15,624 nucleotides of DNA from an uncultured Clostridia bacterium (GCA_938023775.1 CALJDB010000254.1:1-15624); one strand, 5' to 3'. Shown: positions 1-7,837, numbered from the stretch's first letter. Notes: generated from the letters alone by a model not told the origin. Numbers and translations: made by a program.

Positions 1-535
1 TCGTGACCTGGAACATCTCGCCCGCGCCCTCGCAGTCGGAGCCGGTGATGATGGGAGTGTTGACGTAGACAAAGCCGCGCTGCTGGAAAAACTCGTGGAC
101 CGACTGCGCGGCGACGGAGCGGACGCGGAACGCCGCGGAAAACAGGTTCGTCCGCGGGCGCAGGTGCTGGATCGTGCGCAGAAACTCCACGGTGTGGCGC
201 TTTTTCTGGAGCGGATAGTCCGGCGCGGAGGCGCCCTCCACGTCGATTTTGTCCGCCTTCAGCTCAAAGGGCTGCTTGGCGTCCGGGGTGCAGACCAGCG
301 TTCCGTGTACGATGAGGGCGGCGCCAACATTCTGGCGGGCGATCTCGTCGTAATTATTCAGGGAGCCCCTCTCAAATACGACCTGCAGCGACTTGAAGCA
401 GCTGCCGTCATTCAGCTCGATAAAGCCGAAGTTTTTCATGTCGCGCACGGTGCGGACCCAGCCGCAGACCGTCAGCTCCTGCCCGTCAAACGCAGAAGCG
501 TCGGCATAAATGCCGGAAATTTTCTGATGCTTCAT
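1..535 (-). CDS. asnS: Asparaginyl-tRNA synthetase, N-terminal 178 residues (C-terminus off window)
   Basis: Class II aminoacyl-tRNA synthetase that charges tRNA-Asn with asparagine in the cytoplasm. The reverse translation from the ATG at 533-535 begins [20 protein letters not shown]. An OB-fold anticodon-binding domain follows at about residues 20-100, with [20 protein letters not shown]. Next comes the start of the catalytic domain: a RTxxHLRPRTN segment, then class II motif 1 leading into [20 protein letters not shown] at the window edge. The CEGAGEMF stretch is typical of AsnRS and separates it from AspRS. The family is usually about 460 residues, so roughly 60% lies outside. An AAAGGTG ribosome site sits about 11 nt before the ATG. 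The gene lies downstream of mfd in the same direction but has its own promoter. The identification is firm; the missing part cannot be judged. Confidence 0.95.
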   Translation of the reverse strand, partial: MKHQKISGIYADASAFDGQELTVCGWVRTVRDMKNFGFIELNDGSCFKSLQVVFERGSLNNYDEIARQNVGAALIVHGTLVCTPDAKQPFELKADKIDVEGASAPDYPLQKKRHTVEFLRTIQHLRPRTNLFSAAFRVRSVAAQSVHEFFQQRGFVYVNTPIITGSDCEGAGEMFQVT

Positions 536-562
536 ACTAAAAATGGCACCTTTCCTTTCTTC

Positions 563-583
563 GTACAGACCTTTCCGCTGTAC
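563..583 (-). other. Small hairpin in the asnS leader
   Basis: GTACAG/CTGTAC arms (563-568 and 578-583) enclose a 9-nt loop. On the minus strand the loop reads CGGAAAGGT, which resembles the real ribosome site region GGAAAGGT just downstream. A second tiny stem (CACGG/CCGTG, 601-614) lies at the predicted transcript start. Any function is speculative. Confidence 0.35.
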
Positions 584-621
584 TCATAGTGTTCAGTTTT
601 CACGGAAAACCGTGTTCTGAC

Positions 622-650
622 ATTATAATCCACGTATCGGGGGCGGTCAA
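622..650 (-). promoter_or_regulatory. SigA-type promoter for asnS
   Basis: On the minus strand, TTGACC (645-650), a 17-nt spacer and a perfect TATAAT (622-627). The expected start is near 615, giving a leader of about 80 nt. The -35 box contains the TGA stop codon of mfd (647-649), so promoter and upstream coding end share bases. Confidence 0.8.
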
Positions 651-3600
651 GCTTTATTTTCCGCCGCGTCCCCGGTTTTTGCGTAGGCGGCGATGAAGGC
701 GCGGGCGGACTCGATGACGCGCTTGCCGCTCTGGAGCTTCAGACTGAGCGCGGGCTTCGCCCCCGCCTCGACCTTGACGCGGTTTTTAAACTCCGGCAGG
801 GCATAGAGCGCGGAGACGCGCTGCATGTCAAATTCGCCGAGCGTGAAGCGCAGGAAGCCGCTTTTCTGGCTGATATCCGTGATCCCGGCGCGCGTCGCCT
901 CGCCGCGCAGCAGCGCGACGTGGATGAGCGCGTTGACGGAAGAGGGCGGATCGCCGAAGCGGTCGATGAGCTCGTCCGTGAGGTCGTCGGCGTCGGCCTC
1001 CGTGCGGATGAGCGCGATGCGGCGGTAGAGATCCATGCGCTGCTCCGGCGAGGGGACATAGCGCTCCGGGATGTTCGCGCTGACGGCGAGGTCCGCGGCG
1101 CAGTCGGCGCGGATTTCCGGCTTTTCGCCGCGCTCTTCGAGCACCGCCTCCTCCAGCAGACGCAGATACATATCGTAGCCGACGTCGCTCATGTGTCCGC
1201 TCTGCTCCGCGCCGAGGAGGTTGCCCGCGCCGCGGATCTCCAGATCGCGCATCGCGATGCGGAAGCCGGAGTTGAACTCCGCGAACTCGCGGATGGCGGA
1301 AAGGCGCTTTTCCGCGACCTCGCTCAGGATCTTGTCCTTGCGGTAAGTGAGGTAAGCACTCGCGCGGCGGCTGCTGCGCCCGACGCGCCCGCGGATCTGG
1401 TGGAGCTGGGCGAGACCGAGACGGTCGGCGTCCTCAATGATGAGGGTGTTGACGTTCGGGATGTCGATGCCCGTCTCGATGATCGTCGTGCAGACAAGCA
1501 CCTGCACCTCGCCGCTCGCCATGCTCTCCATGACGGCGGTGAGGCTCTCCTGATCCATCTTGCCGTGGGCGACGGCGACCGTCACCTCCGGCAGCAGCTT
1601 CATAATGCGCGCCGCCGTGCGCTCGATGCTCTCGATGGCGTTATGCAGGTAATAGACCTGCCCGCCGCGCTGCACCTCGCGCCGGATGGCGTCCGCCACG
1701 ACGCCCCAGTCGTGCTCCATCACATAGGTCTGGACCGGCATGCGGTCCTGCGGCGGTTCTTCGAGCGTTGACATATCGCGCAGCCCGCTCATCGCCATGT
1801 TCAGCGTGCGCGGGATGGGCGTTGCCGAGAGGGTCAGCACGTCCACGTTGCGGCTCATCTCCTTGAGCCGCTCCTTGTGGGAGACGCCGAAGCGCTGCTC
1901 CTCGTCCACGACGAGCAGACCGAGGTCCTTGAAGCGCAGATCCTTTTGCAGCAGCGCGTGGGTGCCGATCACGATGTCCACGCTGCCGTCCGCGACGCCC
2001 GCCTTCGTCGCCTTCATCTGCGCCGCGGTGCGGAAGCGGGAGAGCACCTCGATGCGGATGGGGTAACCGAAAAAGCGCTGGGACGCCGTCTGATAATGCT
2101 GCTGGGCGAGCACGGTCGTGGGGACCAAAATCGCCGCCTGCTTGCCGTCGAGCACACACTTCATCACCGCGCGCAGCGCGACCTCCGTCTTGCCGTAGCC
2201 GACGTCGCCGCAGAGCAGGCGGTCCATCGGCACGGAGGACTCCATGTCGCGCTTGATCTCCGCGATGCAGCGGAGCTGGTCGTCCGTCTCCTGATAGCCG
2301 AACGCCTCCTCAAATTCCTCCTGCCACGGCGAGTCGGGCGCGAAGGCGTGGCCCGGCTTACGCCGCCGCTCGGCGTAAAGCGCGATGAGCTCGCCCGCCA
2401 TTTCCTTCGCCGCGGCTTTGGCGCGGGATTTCGTGCGGGTCCACTCCGCGCCCCCCATGCGGCTGAGCTTCACGGGGCGGTCCTCGCCCGCGCCGATATA
2501 TTTGCTGACAAGATCAAGCTGGGTCGCCGGAACATAGAGCGTGTCCGTTCCGGCGTAGCAGATCTTGATATAGTCCTTGTCCACGCCGTCGACGCGCATC
2601 TGCACGATCCCGGCGAAGCGACCGATGCCGTGGTGCTCGTGGACGACGAGGTCGCCGACGGCGAGGTCGGCGCAGCTCGCGAGGCGCTTGCGGTCCGCCG
2701 GGAGCTTTTTGCTGCGCCGCGCCTTCCGGAAGCCGGACTGCATCATCATCGCGTCCGTCAGCACCGCCACATGGCTCAGCGGATACTCAAAGCCGCCGGA
2801 GAGCGCGCCGACGGCGACGGCGCAGTGCCCCGGCTCCGGAAGCGCGCCGACGCGCTTCGCTGCCGCGGCGTCGATCCCGCGCTCGGCGAAGAACTCCCGC
2901 AGCGCGGCGACGCGCCGCTCGTCGCCCGCGAGGACGAGCACGGAAAAGCCCGTGTTCACATAGTGGCGCACGTCGTCGCACGCCGCCTCCAGATTGCCGC
3001 CGTAACCCGGCAGCTGCTTCGCCGTGACGCCGATGATCGCGCGCGGCTCCGGCGTGCAGCGGCTCTGGGTGAAGCTGTCGCCCATCAGAATGGGCCAGTC
3101 CGCGAGCCGTTCGAGCGCCGCCGCCCAGATAAGCCGCAGCTCCGCGTGCGCGCCGGAGAGCAGCCCCCCGGCGAGGAGGAGCTTCAAATCCTCGTGCAGC
3201 AGCTTCAGCTGGTCGTCCGCGGTCTTGGCGGTCTTGCCCGGCTGGTCGAGGAAGATGACCGCCTCCGGCGGCAGATAGTCGATCGCCGTCGCAAATTCGG
3301 GATAGATGAGGTCGAGATAGCGGTCCGCCGCCGGGAGCGCGCGCGTTTCGCGCAATCGCTCCGCGTCGGCGCGCATTGTCGCGGCGAGCTTCTGCTTTTC
3401 CGTCGCGCGGCTGCGCGACGCCTTGCCCGCCTCGGCGTCCAGCGCGTCGGCAAGCGCCAGCTCCCCTCCGGGGGCGAGCTGGGGCAGCGCCTCCGCCGCG
3501 GGCAGGATGCGCGCGCTCGTGATGTTTTCGATGCGCCGCTGCGTCGCGGGGTCGAAAATGCCCATGGAGTCGATGTCGTCGCCCCAGAACTCCAGACGCA

Positions 3601-4159
3601 CGGGGTTTTCGAGCGCCGGGGAGAAAAAGTCGAGAATCCCGCCGCGGCGCGAATACTGGCCCGGCGCGTCTACCTCAAGGCGGTGGACATAGCCCGCGGC
3701 GAGCAGCGCGCGCTCCAGCGCCTCCGGACCGCCGGAAAAGCCGTCCGTGACGTCCAGCGCCGCGGCGAGCAGCCGCTCCTTCGGCACCGCGCGCTGCACC
3801 AGCGCCGCCGCCGTGCAGACCGTGACGGGCGCGGCGTCGCGCGCGAGCGCGTCCAGCGCGGCGAGGCGGCTCTGCTCTCCGCCGCGGCTCGCGCTCTCGG
3901 CGGCGTAAAAGTTGAAGTCCCGGCTGCGCAGCAGCAGCGCCGGCTCGCCGAGCAGCGTCTCGAGGTCGCGGCGCATCGTTTCCGCCGCCGTGTCGTCCGC
4001 GCAGACGACCACGAGCGGCGCGCCCAGCGACCGCCGCGCCGACGCCGCAAAATGCGCCCGCGCCGCCGCGCCGAGCCCGCTCACGAGCACCGGACTCTGC
4101 CCCGCGTCCAGCGCCCGCAGCGCCGGAGCCGATTCGACCGACCATAAGTTTTCCGCCAT
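647..4159 (-). CDS. mfd: Transcription-repair coupling factor Mfd
   Basis: ATP-driven DNA translocase that removes RNA polymerase stalled at lesions and recruits UvrA for nucleotide excision repair. All expected parts are present in 1170 residues, the normal family length. The N-terminal UvrB-like module has RRGGILDFFSP at about 171-181 and EFWGDD at about 190-195. The RNA polymerase interaction domain starts near VVHEHHGIGRF (505-515). The helicase motor has Walker A GDVGYGKT (651-658), motif II DEEQ (752-755), motif III SAT (778-780) and motif VI QIRGRVGR (921-928). A translocation (TRG) segment follows with FAEFNSGFRIAMRDLEIRGA, then a C-terminal TRCF domain near FGDPP. The ATG at 4157-4159 has GAGGT 9 nt upstream. 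It is separated from the upstream phosphatase operon by its own promoter and leader. No key residue is missing. Confidence 0.98.
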   Translation of the reverse strand: MAENLWSVESAPALRALDAGQSPVLVSGLGAAARAHFAASARRSLGAPLVVVCADDTAAETMRRDLETLLGEPALLLRSRDFNFYAAESASRGGEQSRLAALDALARDAAPVTVCTAAALVQRAVPKERLLAAALDVTDGFSGGPEALERALLAAGYVHRLEVDAPGQYSRRGGILDFFSPALENPVRLEFWGDDIDSMGIFDPATQRRIENITSARILPAAEALPQLAPGGELALADALDAEAGKASRSRATEKQKLAATMRADAERLRETRALPAADRYLDLIYPEFATAIDYLPPEAVIFLDQPGKTAKTADDQLKLLHEDLKLLLAGGLLSGAHAELRLIWAAALERLADWPILMGDSFTQSRCTPEPRAIIGVTAKQLPGYGGNLEAACDDVRHYVNTGFSVLVLAGDERRVAALREFFAERGIDAAAAKRVGALPEPGHCAVAVGALSGGFEYPLSHVAVLTDAMMMQSGFRKARRSKKLPADRKRLASCADLAVGDLVVHEHHGIGRFAGIVQMRVDGVDKDYIKICYAGTDTLYVPATQLDLVSKYIGAGEDRPVKLSRMGGAEWTRTKSRAKAAAKEMAGELIALYAERRRKPGHAFAPDSPWQEEFEEAFGYQETDDQLRCIAEIKRDMESSVPMDRLLCGDVGYGKTEVALRAVMKCVLDGKQAAILVPTTVLAQQHYQTASQRFFGYPIRIEVLSRFRTAAQMKATKAGVADGSVDIVIGTHALLQKDLRFKDLGLLVVDEEQRFGVSHKERLKEMSRNVDVLTLSATPIPRTLNMAMSGLRDMSTLEEPPQDRMPVQTYVMEHDWGVVADAIRREVQRGGQVYYLHNAIESIERTAARIMKLLPEVTVAVAHGKMDQESLTAVMESMASGEVQVLVCTTIIETGIDIPNVNTLIIEDADRLGLAQLHQIRGRVGRSSRRASAYLTYRKDKILSEVAEKRLSAIREFAEFNSGFRIAMRDLEIRGAGNLLGAEQSGHMSDVGYDMYLRLLEEAVLEERGEKPEIRADCAADLAVSANIPERYVPSPEQRMDLYRRIALIRTEADADDLTDELIDRFGDPPSSVNALIHVALLRGEATRAGITDISQKSGFLRFTLGEFDMQRVSALYALPEFKNRVKVEAGAKPALSLKLQSGKRVIESARAFIAAYAKTGDAAENKA

Positions 4160-4201
4160 CGTTCCGTTACCTCAAAATAAAAAATCAGTGAAATGCCCAT
4201 A

Positions 4202-4239
4202 GCCAAGAGCGCGGACCCACAGGGGTGTGCGCTCTTGGC
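4202..4239 (-). other. Strong hairpin at the 5' end of the mfd leader
   Basis: A perfect 11-bp stem (GCCAAGAGCGC at 4202-4212 with GCGCTCTTGGC at 4229-4239) holds a smaller inner ACCC/GGGT stem. The predicted mfd transcript start (about 4241) is only 2 nt before the stem on the minus strand, so the mRNA would begin with this structure. No U-tract follows directly; the nearest (ATTTTTTATTTT) is about 17 nt further. A 5'-stabilising or regulatory stem therefore fits better than a terminator. Confidence 0.55.
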
Positions 4240-4247
4240 AGGGTGTT

Positions 4248-4276
4248 ATTGTATCGCGTTTTTCGGAAAAAAGCAA
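4248..4276 (-). promoter_or_regulatory. Probable promoter for mfd
   Basis: On the minus strand, TTGCTT (4271-4276), a 17-nt spacer and TACAAT (4248-4253). The -10 is good (5/6) and the -35 weak (3/6 plus TTG). It lies between the end of the phosphatase gene and mfd, giving a leader of about 80 nt. Confidence 0.55.
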
Positions 4277-4296
4277 GCGAAGCGCGCCGCCGCGCT
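4267..4296 (-). terminator. Possible intrinsic terminator of the apgM-ispE-phosphatase operon
   Basis: AGCGCG/CGCGCT arms (4281-4286 and 4291-4296) with a 4-nt loop, followed on the minus strand after 8 nt by a TTTTTT run. The stem begins at the phosphatase stop codon. The U-run is slightly far from the stem and also forms part of the proposed mfd -35/spacer region, so confidence is moderate. Confidence 0.45.
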
Positions 4297-5036
4297 CACT
4301 CCAGATAAAAATCCCGCAGCGCCGCAAGCGCGGCGTCCGTGACGCCGAGGCGGGTCCGGATATAGCCGAGCGCGCCGCCGTAGGTGCGCTTGATCGGCTC
4401 CTGCCATGCCTCCAGATGGTCCGGGAAGACAAAAAAGAGCCGCTCCGCGGTGTCCATGCGCCAACGCTGCTCCGGCGGCGTCACGGCGACGGCGCGGGTT
4501 AAGTCGCCGCGCAGCCCCTCGCTCGTGAGCGCGTAATCGTCCAGCGCGGCGCGCTCGTCCACGCCGAGGGCGGCGAGGACAAGCAGCGCGGCGACGCCCG
4601 TGCGGTCCTTGCCCTGCGTGCAGTGGAACAGCACCGCGCCGTCCCGCCGGAGCAGGACCTCGAAAAACGCGCGGTAAGCGCGCTCGGCGTCCTCGCCCTC
4701 GGCGAGCAGGCGGTAAATTTCGCGGAACATGCTGCGGAAATCCGGGTCCGGGTCGCGCGCCGGGTCGGGCAGCTCCTCCGGCGGCAGCCCCGGCAGCGCG
4801 GAGAGCGCGTGATACTCCGCGCCGGGAATGGGCTTGTCCGGGTGCGCCGCGCGCTCATACTCGTCGCGGAAATCGACGACGTGGCGCACGAAGGAAAGCC
4901 GCGCTAAGTCCGCCTCGCTCGCGCCGCTGAGCTTCGCCGTGCGGAGCAGGAGTCCGGGCTTCACGCGCCGCCCGTCCGCGGCGGGGAGCCCACCGAGGTC
5001 GCGCGCGTTGGAAATGTGGTCAAAGGTCAAAAACAT
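4296..5036 (-). CDS. Tyrosine-protein phosphatase-like protein (IphP/LipA type, PF13350-like)
   Basis: Predicted cysteine-based protein or lipid phosphatase of 246 residues. The N-terminal ISNARDLGGLPA (8-19) followed by GLLLRTAKLSG matches the conserved opening of bacterial tyrosine phosphatases in this family. The P-loop is HCTQGKDRTG (138-147), fitting HCxxGxxR, with nucleophile Cys139 and phosphate-binding Arg145. The Lys-Asp in the loop is common in enzymes acting on phosphoinositides or phosphotyrosine. There is no signal peptide or membrane segment, so it is probably cytoplasmic. It is the last gene of the operon, starting 9 bp after the ispE stop. The nearest GGAG lies about 15 nt before the ATG, so translation probably depends on coupling to ispE. 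The substrate cannot be told from sequence. Confidence 0.85.
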   Translation of the reverse strand: MFLTFDHISNARDLGGLPAADGRRVKPGLLLRTAKLSGASEADLARLSFVRHVVDFRDEYERAAHPDKPIPGAEYHALSALPGLPPEELPDPARDPDPDFRSMFREIYRLLAEGEDAERAYRAFFEVLLRRDGAVLFHCTQGKDRTGVAALLVLAALGVDERAALDDYALTSEGLRGDLTRAVAVTPPEQRWRMDTAERLFFVFPDHLEAWQEPIKRTYGGALGYIRTRLGVTDAALAALRDFYLE

Positions 5037-5045
5037 AGTGATTTT

Positions 5046-5924
5046 TCAATACTCCATAAGTCTCTCCATGGGTCCCGCCGTGAACACGGCGCGGTAGCTC
5101 TCGCGCAGCGCCGCCGCCGCGGGCTTTGCCGCCGCCGCGGTCGGGAAAATGCCGAACACGGCGCTGCCGGTGCCGGTCATCACCGCGCCGAGCGCCCCGG
5201 CGTCCAGCAGCCGCTGCTTGATGCTCAAAATTTCGCGCCCGCGCTGGGGCGGCAGCACGTCCTCGAACACGTTGTACATCCGCCGCGCCGCGCCGCGCAG
5301 GTCGCCCGCAGCCGCGGCTGCGATGAGCCCGTCCGTGTCCGGACGGACGCGGCTGCGCCGGTCGTCGATGCGGGCGAAGAGCTCCGGCGTTTTGATGGAA
5401 AAGCGCGGCATGCAGATGACGACGCCGCAGCGCGGAAAGGCGGCGAGGTCCGTGAGCTTGTCGCCGCGCCCGGCGGCGAGCTGGGTGCCGCCCGCGATGC
5501 AGAAGGGCACGTCGCTGCCGAGCGTGCCGCCGAGCGCCTCGAGCTCCGCGCGGGAAAAGTGCGTGCCGAGCAGACGGTCCAGCGCGCGCAGGACCGCCGC
5601 GGCGTTCGTGCTGCCCCCGGCGAGCCCCGCGCCGACGGGGATGCGCTTGCGCAGCGTGATCTCCATGCCGAGCTCCGGCAGCCCCGCCGCGGCGCAGAAA
5701 GCGTCCGCCGCTTTGAGCGCGATGTTGCGCCCGTCGCGCGGGAGAAAGCCGTAATTGCTGCGCACGCTGCGCCCGCCAGAGTCCGTCAGGGAAATGTGAA
5801 CGTCGTCATAAAGCGAGACGGTCTGCATGACCATCCGCATCTCGTGATAGCCGTCCGGCATCGCGCCCAGCACGTCGAGGCTGAGGTTCAGCTTCGCATA
5901 GGCGCGCTCGTGGGTCTCCTTCAT
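5046..5924 (-). CDS. ispE: 4-diphosphocytidyl-2-C-methyl-D-erythritol kinase
   Basis: GHMP-family kinase that phosphorylates CDP-methylerythritol with ATP in the MEP pathway to isoprenoid precursors. At 292 residues it is of normal size. The N-terminal substrate motif AYAKLNLSLDV (8-18) contains the catalytic-site Lys11. The glycine-rich ATP loop RIPVGAGLAGGSTNAAA runs 94-110. LGSDVPF carries the catalytic Asp138, and the third GHMP motif MTGTGSAVFG is at 249-258. The ATG (5922-5924) overlaps the apgM stop in an ATGA, and no Shine-Dalgarno sequence is visible. Expression is therefore probably by translational coupling within the operon. No other MEP genes are in the window. Confidence 0.97.
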   Translation of the reverse strand: MKETHERAYAKLNLSLDVLGAMPDGYHEMRMVMQTVSLYDDVHISLTDSGGRSVRSNYGFLPRDGRNIALKAADAFCAAAGLPELGMEITLRKRIPVGAGLAGGSTNAAAVLRALDRLLGTHFSRAELEALGGTLGSDVPFCIAGGTQLAAGRGDKLTDLAAFPRCGVVICMPRFSIKTPELFARIDDRRSRVRPDTDGLIAAAAAGDLRGAARRMYNVFEDVLPPQRGREILSIKQRLLDAGALGAVMTGTGSAVFGIFPTAAAAKPAAAALRESYRAVFTAGPMERLMEY

Positions 5925-7159
5925 AAGCCGAACAGCAGCTTCATGCAGCTCGCCGCGCCGTCCGGGTAATAGGTCCCCTTCAGCCCGTTCGCCTCGCTGA
6001 AGGGCAGACCGAGCCCGGTGTCGACGGTGCTGTCATAGAGCAGGAAGGGCACGGGGTCGCCGTCGTGACCGCGGGTGCTCGTCAGCGTCTTGTGGTCGCT
6101 GAGGAACAAGATGCGGTAATCCCAGCCGCGCGCGGCGAACGCCTCCGTCAGCGGTTTTAAGCAGCGGCTGTCCAGCCACTCGATGGACTGGAGCTTGCCC
6201 TTCAAGTCGCCGTTATGCGTACACTCGTCCGGCGCTTCGACGTGGAGCGCGGCGAAATCGTGGGTCTCCAGCACGCGCAGCACGGCGGCGACCTTGTTTT
6301 CGAGATTCGTGTCCAGCTCGCCGGTCGCGCCCTCGACGAAGACGGGCTCCAGCCCTGTGAGCGCGGCGATGCCGTGGCAGAGCGGCACGGCGGAGACGAC
6401 GCCGCCGTTGTGACCGAAGGCTTTTTCAAAGCTCGGCAGCTCCACGGCGGTGCCCTCCGCCCAGAACCAGATGCCGTTCGCGGGCAGCTTTCCCGCCGCG
6501 CGGCGCGCGGCGTTGATCGGGTGGCAGTCCAGCTTCTCGAAGGCGAGCGCCATCAGCGCCCTCAGCGTCTCCGCGTTGGCGCTGCCGCTCGGCAGGATGG
6601 GACCGATCGGCTCGCCGAGGTGGTCGTGGGGCGGGATGAGGCGCATCCCCGCGGCGTCCGCGCCGTGCTGGACGGCGATGTGGCGGAAGGAGTGCCCCGG
6701 CTCGACCGTCATGCCGGCTTTTTCCGCGGCGGCGGCGAACTCCGGCTCGGCGAAAAGCCACGCGATGAGCGCGTCGGACTCCTCCGCACCGATGCTCCCG
6801 GCGGAGTGGGACAGGATGCGCCGCTCGGCGAAGGGCTTCTCCGGCGCGTCCTCATAGGCGACCATGTTGCAGCGGTAAGCGATGTCGCCCGGCGCGAGGC
6901 GCATGCCGGAGGCGGCAGCCTCCAGCGGCGCGCGGCCCGTGTAATATTTCCGCGGGTCGCAGCCGAAGATGGAGGTGATCGCCGTGTCGCTCCCGGCGGG
7001 GAGTCCTGCCGGGCAATTGCTGACGCTGCCGAGCACGCCGCGCGCGCTCATCGCGTCGATCGTCGGGATGGATGCATATTCCAGCGGCGTTTTGCCGCCC
7101 AGCTCCGGCACGGGGTTGTCCGCCATGCCGTCGCCGATGAAGAGTAAGTATTTCATCAT
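5921..7159 (-). CDS. apgM: Cofactor-independent phosphoglycerate mutase, archaeal type (ApgM family)
   Basis: Alkaline-phosphatase-superfamily enzyme that interconverts 3- and 2-phosphoglycerate through a phosphoserine intermediate. It has 412 residues, typical of the archaeal-type family. The metal-binding start is LLFIGDGMADNP with Asp10, and the family signature ELGGKTPLEYA follows. The nucleophile segment is PAGSDTA with Ser57, followed by GCDPRKYYTGRAPLEA. Metal-ligand regions near the end are HVEAPDECTHNGD and LSDHKTLTSTRGHDGDPVPF. Of the two adjacent Met codons, the first is chosen because AAGGAG lies 9 nt upstream of it. It heads the operon with ispE and the phosphatase. Some bacterial members (TIGR02535) have been proposed to be homoserine kinases; there are no threonine genes nearby to support that here. 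Confidence 0.92.
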   Translation of the reverse strand: MMKYLLFIGDGMADNPVPELGGKTPLEYASIPTIDAMSARGVLGSVSNCPAGLPAGSDTAITSIFGCDPRKYYTGRAPLEAAASGMRLAPGDIAYRCNMVAYEDAPEKPFAERRILSHSAGSIGAEESDALIAWLFAEPEFAAAAEKAGMTVEPGHSFRHIAVQHGADAAGMRLIPPHDHLGEPIGPILPSGSANAETLRALMALAFEKLDCHPINAARRAAGKLPANGIWFWAEGTAVELPSFEKAFGHNGGVVSAVPLCHGIAALTGLEPVFVEGATGELDTNLENKVAAVLRVLETHDFAALHVEAPDECTHNGDLKGKLQSIEWLDSRCLKPLTEAFAARGWDYRILFLSDHKTLTSTRGHDGDPVPFLLYDSTVDTGLGLPFSEANGLKGTYYPDGAASCMKLLFGL

Positions 7160-7197
7160 AGTGCTTTGCTCCTTGGGGCGAAAATTGATAATATATT

Positions 7198-7226
7198 ATT
7201 ATACGACGAAATTCATTTCTTGAAAA
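7198..7226 (-). promoter_or_regulatory. Promoter of the apgM-ispE-phosphatase operon
   Basis: On the minus strand, TTTTCA (7221-7226), 17-nt spacer, perfect TATAAT (7198-7203). The -35 is 4/6. It sits back-to-back with the mobB promoter: the two -35 boxes share five bases. Confidence 0.7.
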
Positions 7227-7248
7227 GACTTTTTTCTCATGATATAGT
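7220..7248 (+). promoter_or_regulatory. Promoter of mobB
   Basis: TTGAAA (7220-7225), 17-nt spacer, TATAGT (7243-7248). Both boxes are 5/6 matches. The expected start, near 7255, falls inside the inverted repeat described next. Confidence 0.75.
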
Positions 7249-7283
7249 GAATCTGCGGAGGGCAAGCCGCCCTTTGCAGATTC
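7249..7283 (+). other. 15-bp inverted repeat at the mobB transcription start
   Basis: GAATCTGCGGAGGGC (7249-7263) and GCCCTTTGCAGATTC (7269-7283) pair over 15 positions, with two G-U pairs, around a 5-nt loop AAGCC. It starts one base after the -10 box. It has no following U-tract, and the mobB ribosome site is 10 bases downstream. It could be a protein operator or, if transcribed from its edge, an mRNA 5' stem. Confidence 0.6.
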
Positions 7284-7306
7284 GGAATGATTTGGGAGGC
7301 GCTTTT

Positions 7307-7804
7307 ATGACGCCGGTTTTCAGCTTTGTCGCGTGGTCCGGCACGGGAAAGACCACTTATCTGGAAAAGCTCATCGCGGCGCTCAGCGCGCGCGGCGTGC
7401 GCGTCGGCGCGGTGAAGCACGACGGCCACCGCCTCACGCTTGACCGCGAGGGCAAGGACAGCTGGCGTTACGCCGCGGCGGGCGCGCAGGCGGTCGCCGT
7501 CTGCGACGCGGAGAAAGCCGCCGTTTTTGATTACCGCCCCCGCACGCTCGATGAGCTGCTCGCCCGGCTCGGCGACGTGGACCTCGTCCTCGTCGAGGGC
7601 TGGCACGGCGACGCGCGCAACCCTATCGTGCTCCACCGCGCCGCGACCGGCAAGCCCCCGAAGCTGGACCCCGCAAAGTGCTTCGCCGCCGTCAGCGACG
7701 AGCCGCTGGACGCCGGCAGTACCCCCGTCTTCCCGCTGGACGACCCGGAGCCCCTCGCGGCGTTCCTGCTGGAAAAAGCGCGGGAGATGGCGGAGGGCGC
7801 TTAA
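7307..7804 (+). CDS. mobB: Molybdopterin-guanine dinucleotide biosynthesis protein MobB
   Basis: GTP-binding adaptor that assists MobA in attaching GMP to molybdopterin, forming the bis-MGD cofactor of DMSO-reductase-type enzymes. The ATG at 7307 is chosen because GGGAGG lies 7 nt upstream, although the frame is open from 7166. That gives 165 residues, the usual MobB length. It has the Walker A motif WSGTGKTT (10-17), the family segment VGAVKHDGH, DVDLVLVEGWH (the Walker B-like EG) and NPIVLHR. It is transcribed alone between its own promoter and a strong terminator. No mobA, moa/moe or molybdoenzyme gene is in the window, so it would serve enzymes encoded elsewhere. Confidence 0.93.
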   Translation: MTPVFSFVAWSGTGKTTYLEKLIAALSARGVRVGAVKHDGHRLTLDREGKDSWRYAAAGAQAVAVCDAEKAAVFDYRPRTLDELLARLGDVDLVLVEGWHGDARNPIVLHRAATGKPPKLDPAKCFAAVSDEPLDAGSTPVFPLDDPEPLAAFLLEKAREMAEGA

Positions 7805-7837
7805 AGGGGCGATGAAGACGCTCCTGAGCGTTCAGAA

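Noticed and set aside
536..621. T-box or other riboswitch in the asnS leader
   Set aside because: The leader is only about 80 nt, has no T-box sequence, no specifier stem and no terminator/antiterminator pair.
1877..4147. 756-codon open frame on the plus strand opposite mfd
   Set aside because: It is antisense to an intact Mfd with all motifs. Its composition (Arg/Ala/His-rich, low complexity) is what GC-biased third positions give on the opposite strand.
7166..7306. Upstream extension of the MobB reading frame by 47 codons
   Set aside because: The extension crosses the promoter and inverted repeat and has no similarity to MobB. The GGGAGG at 7294-7299 fixes the start at 7307.
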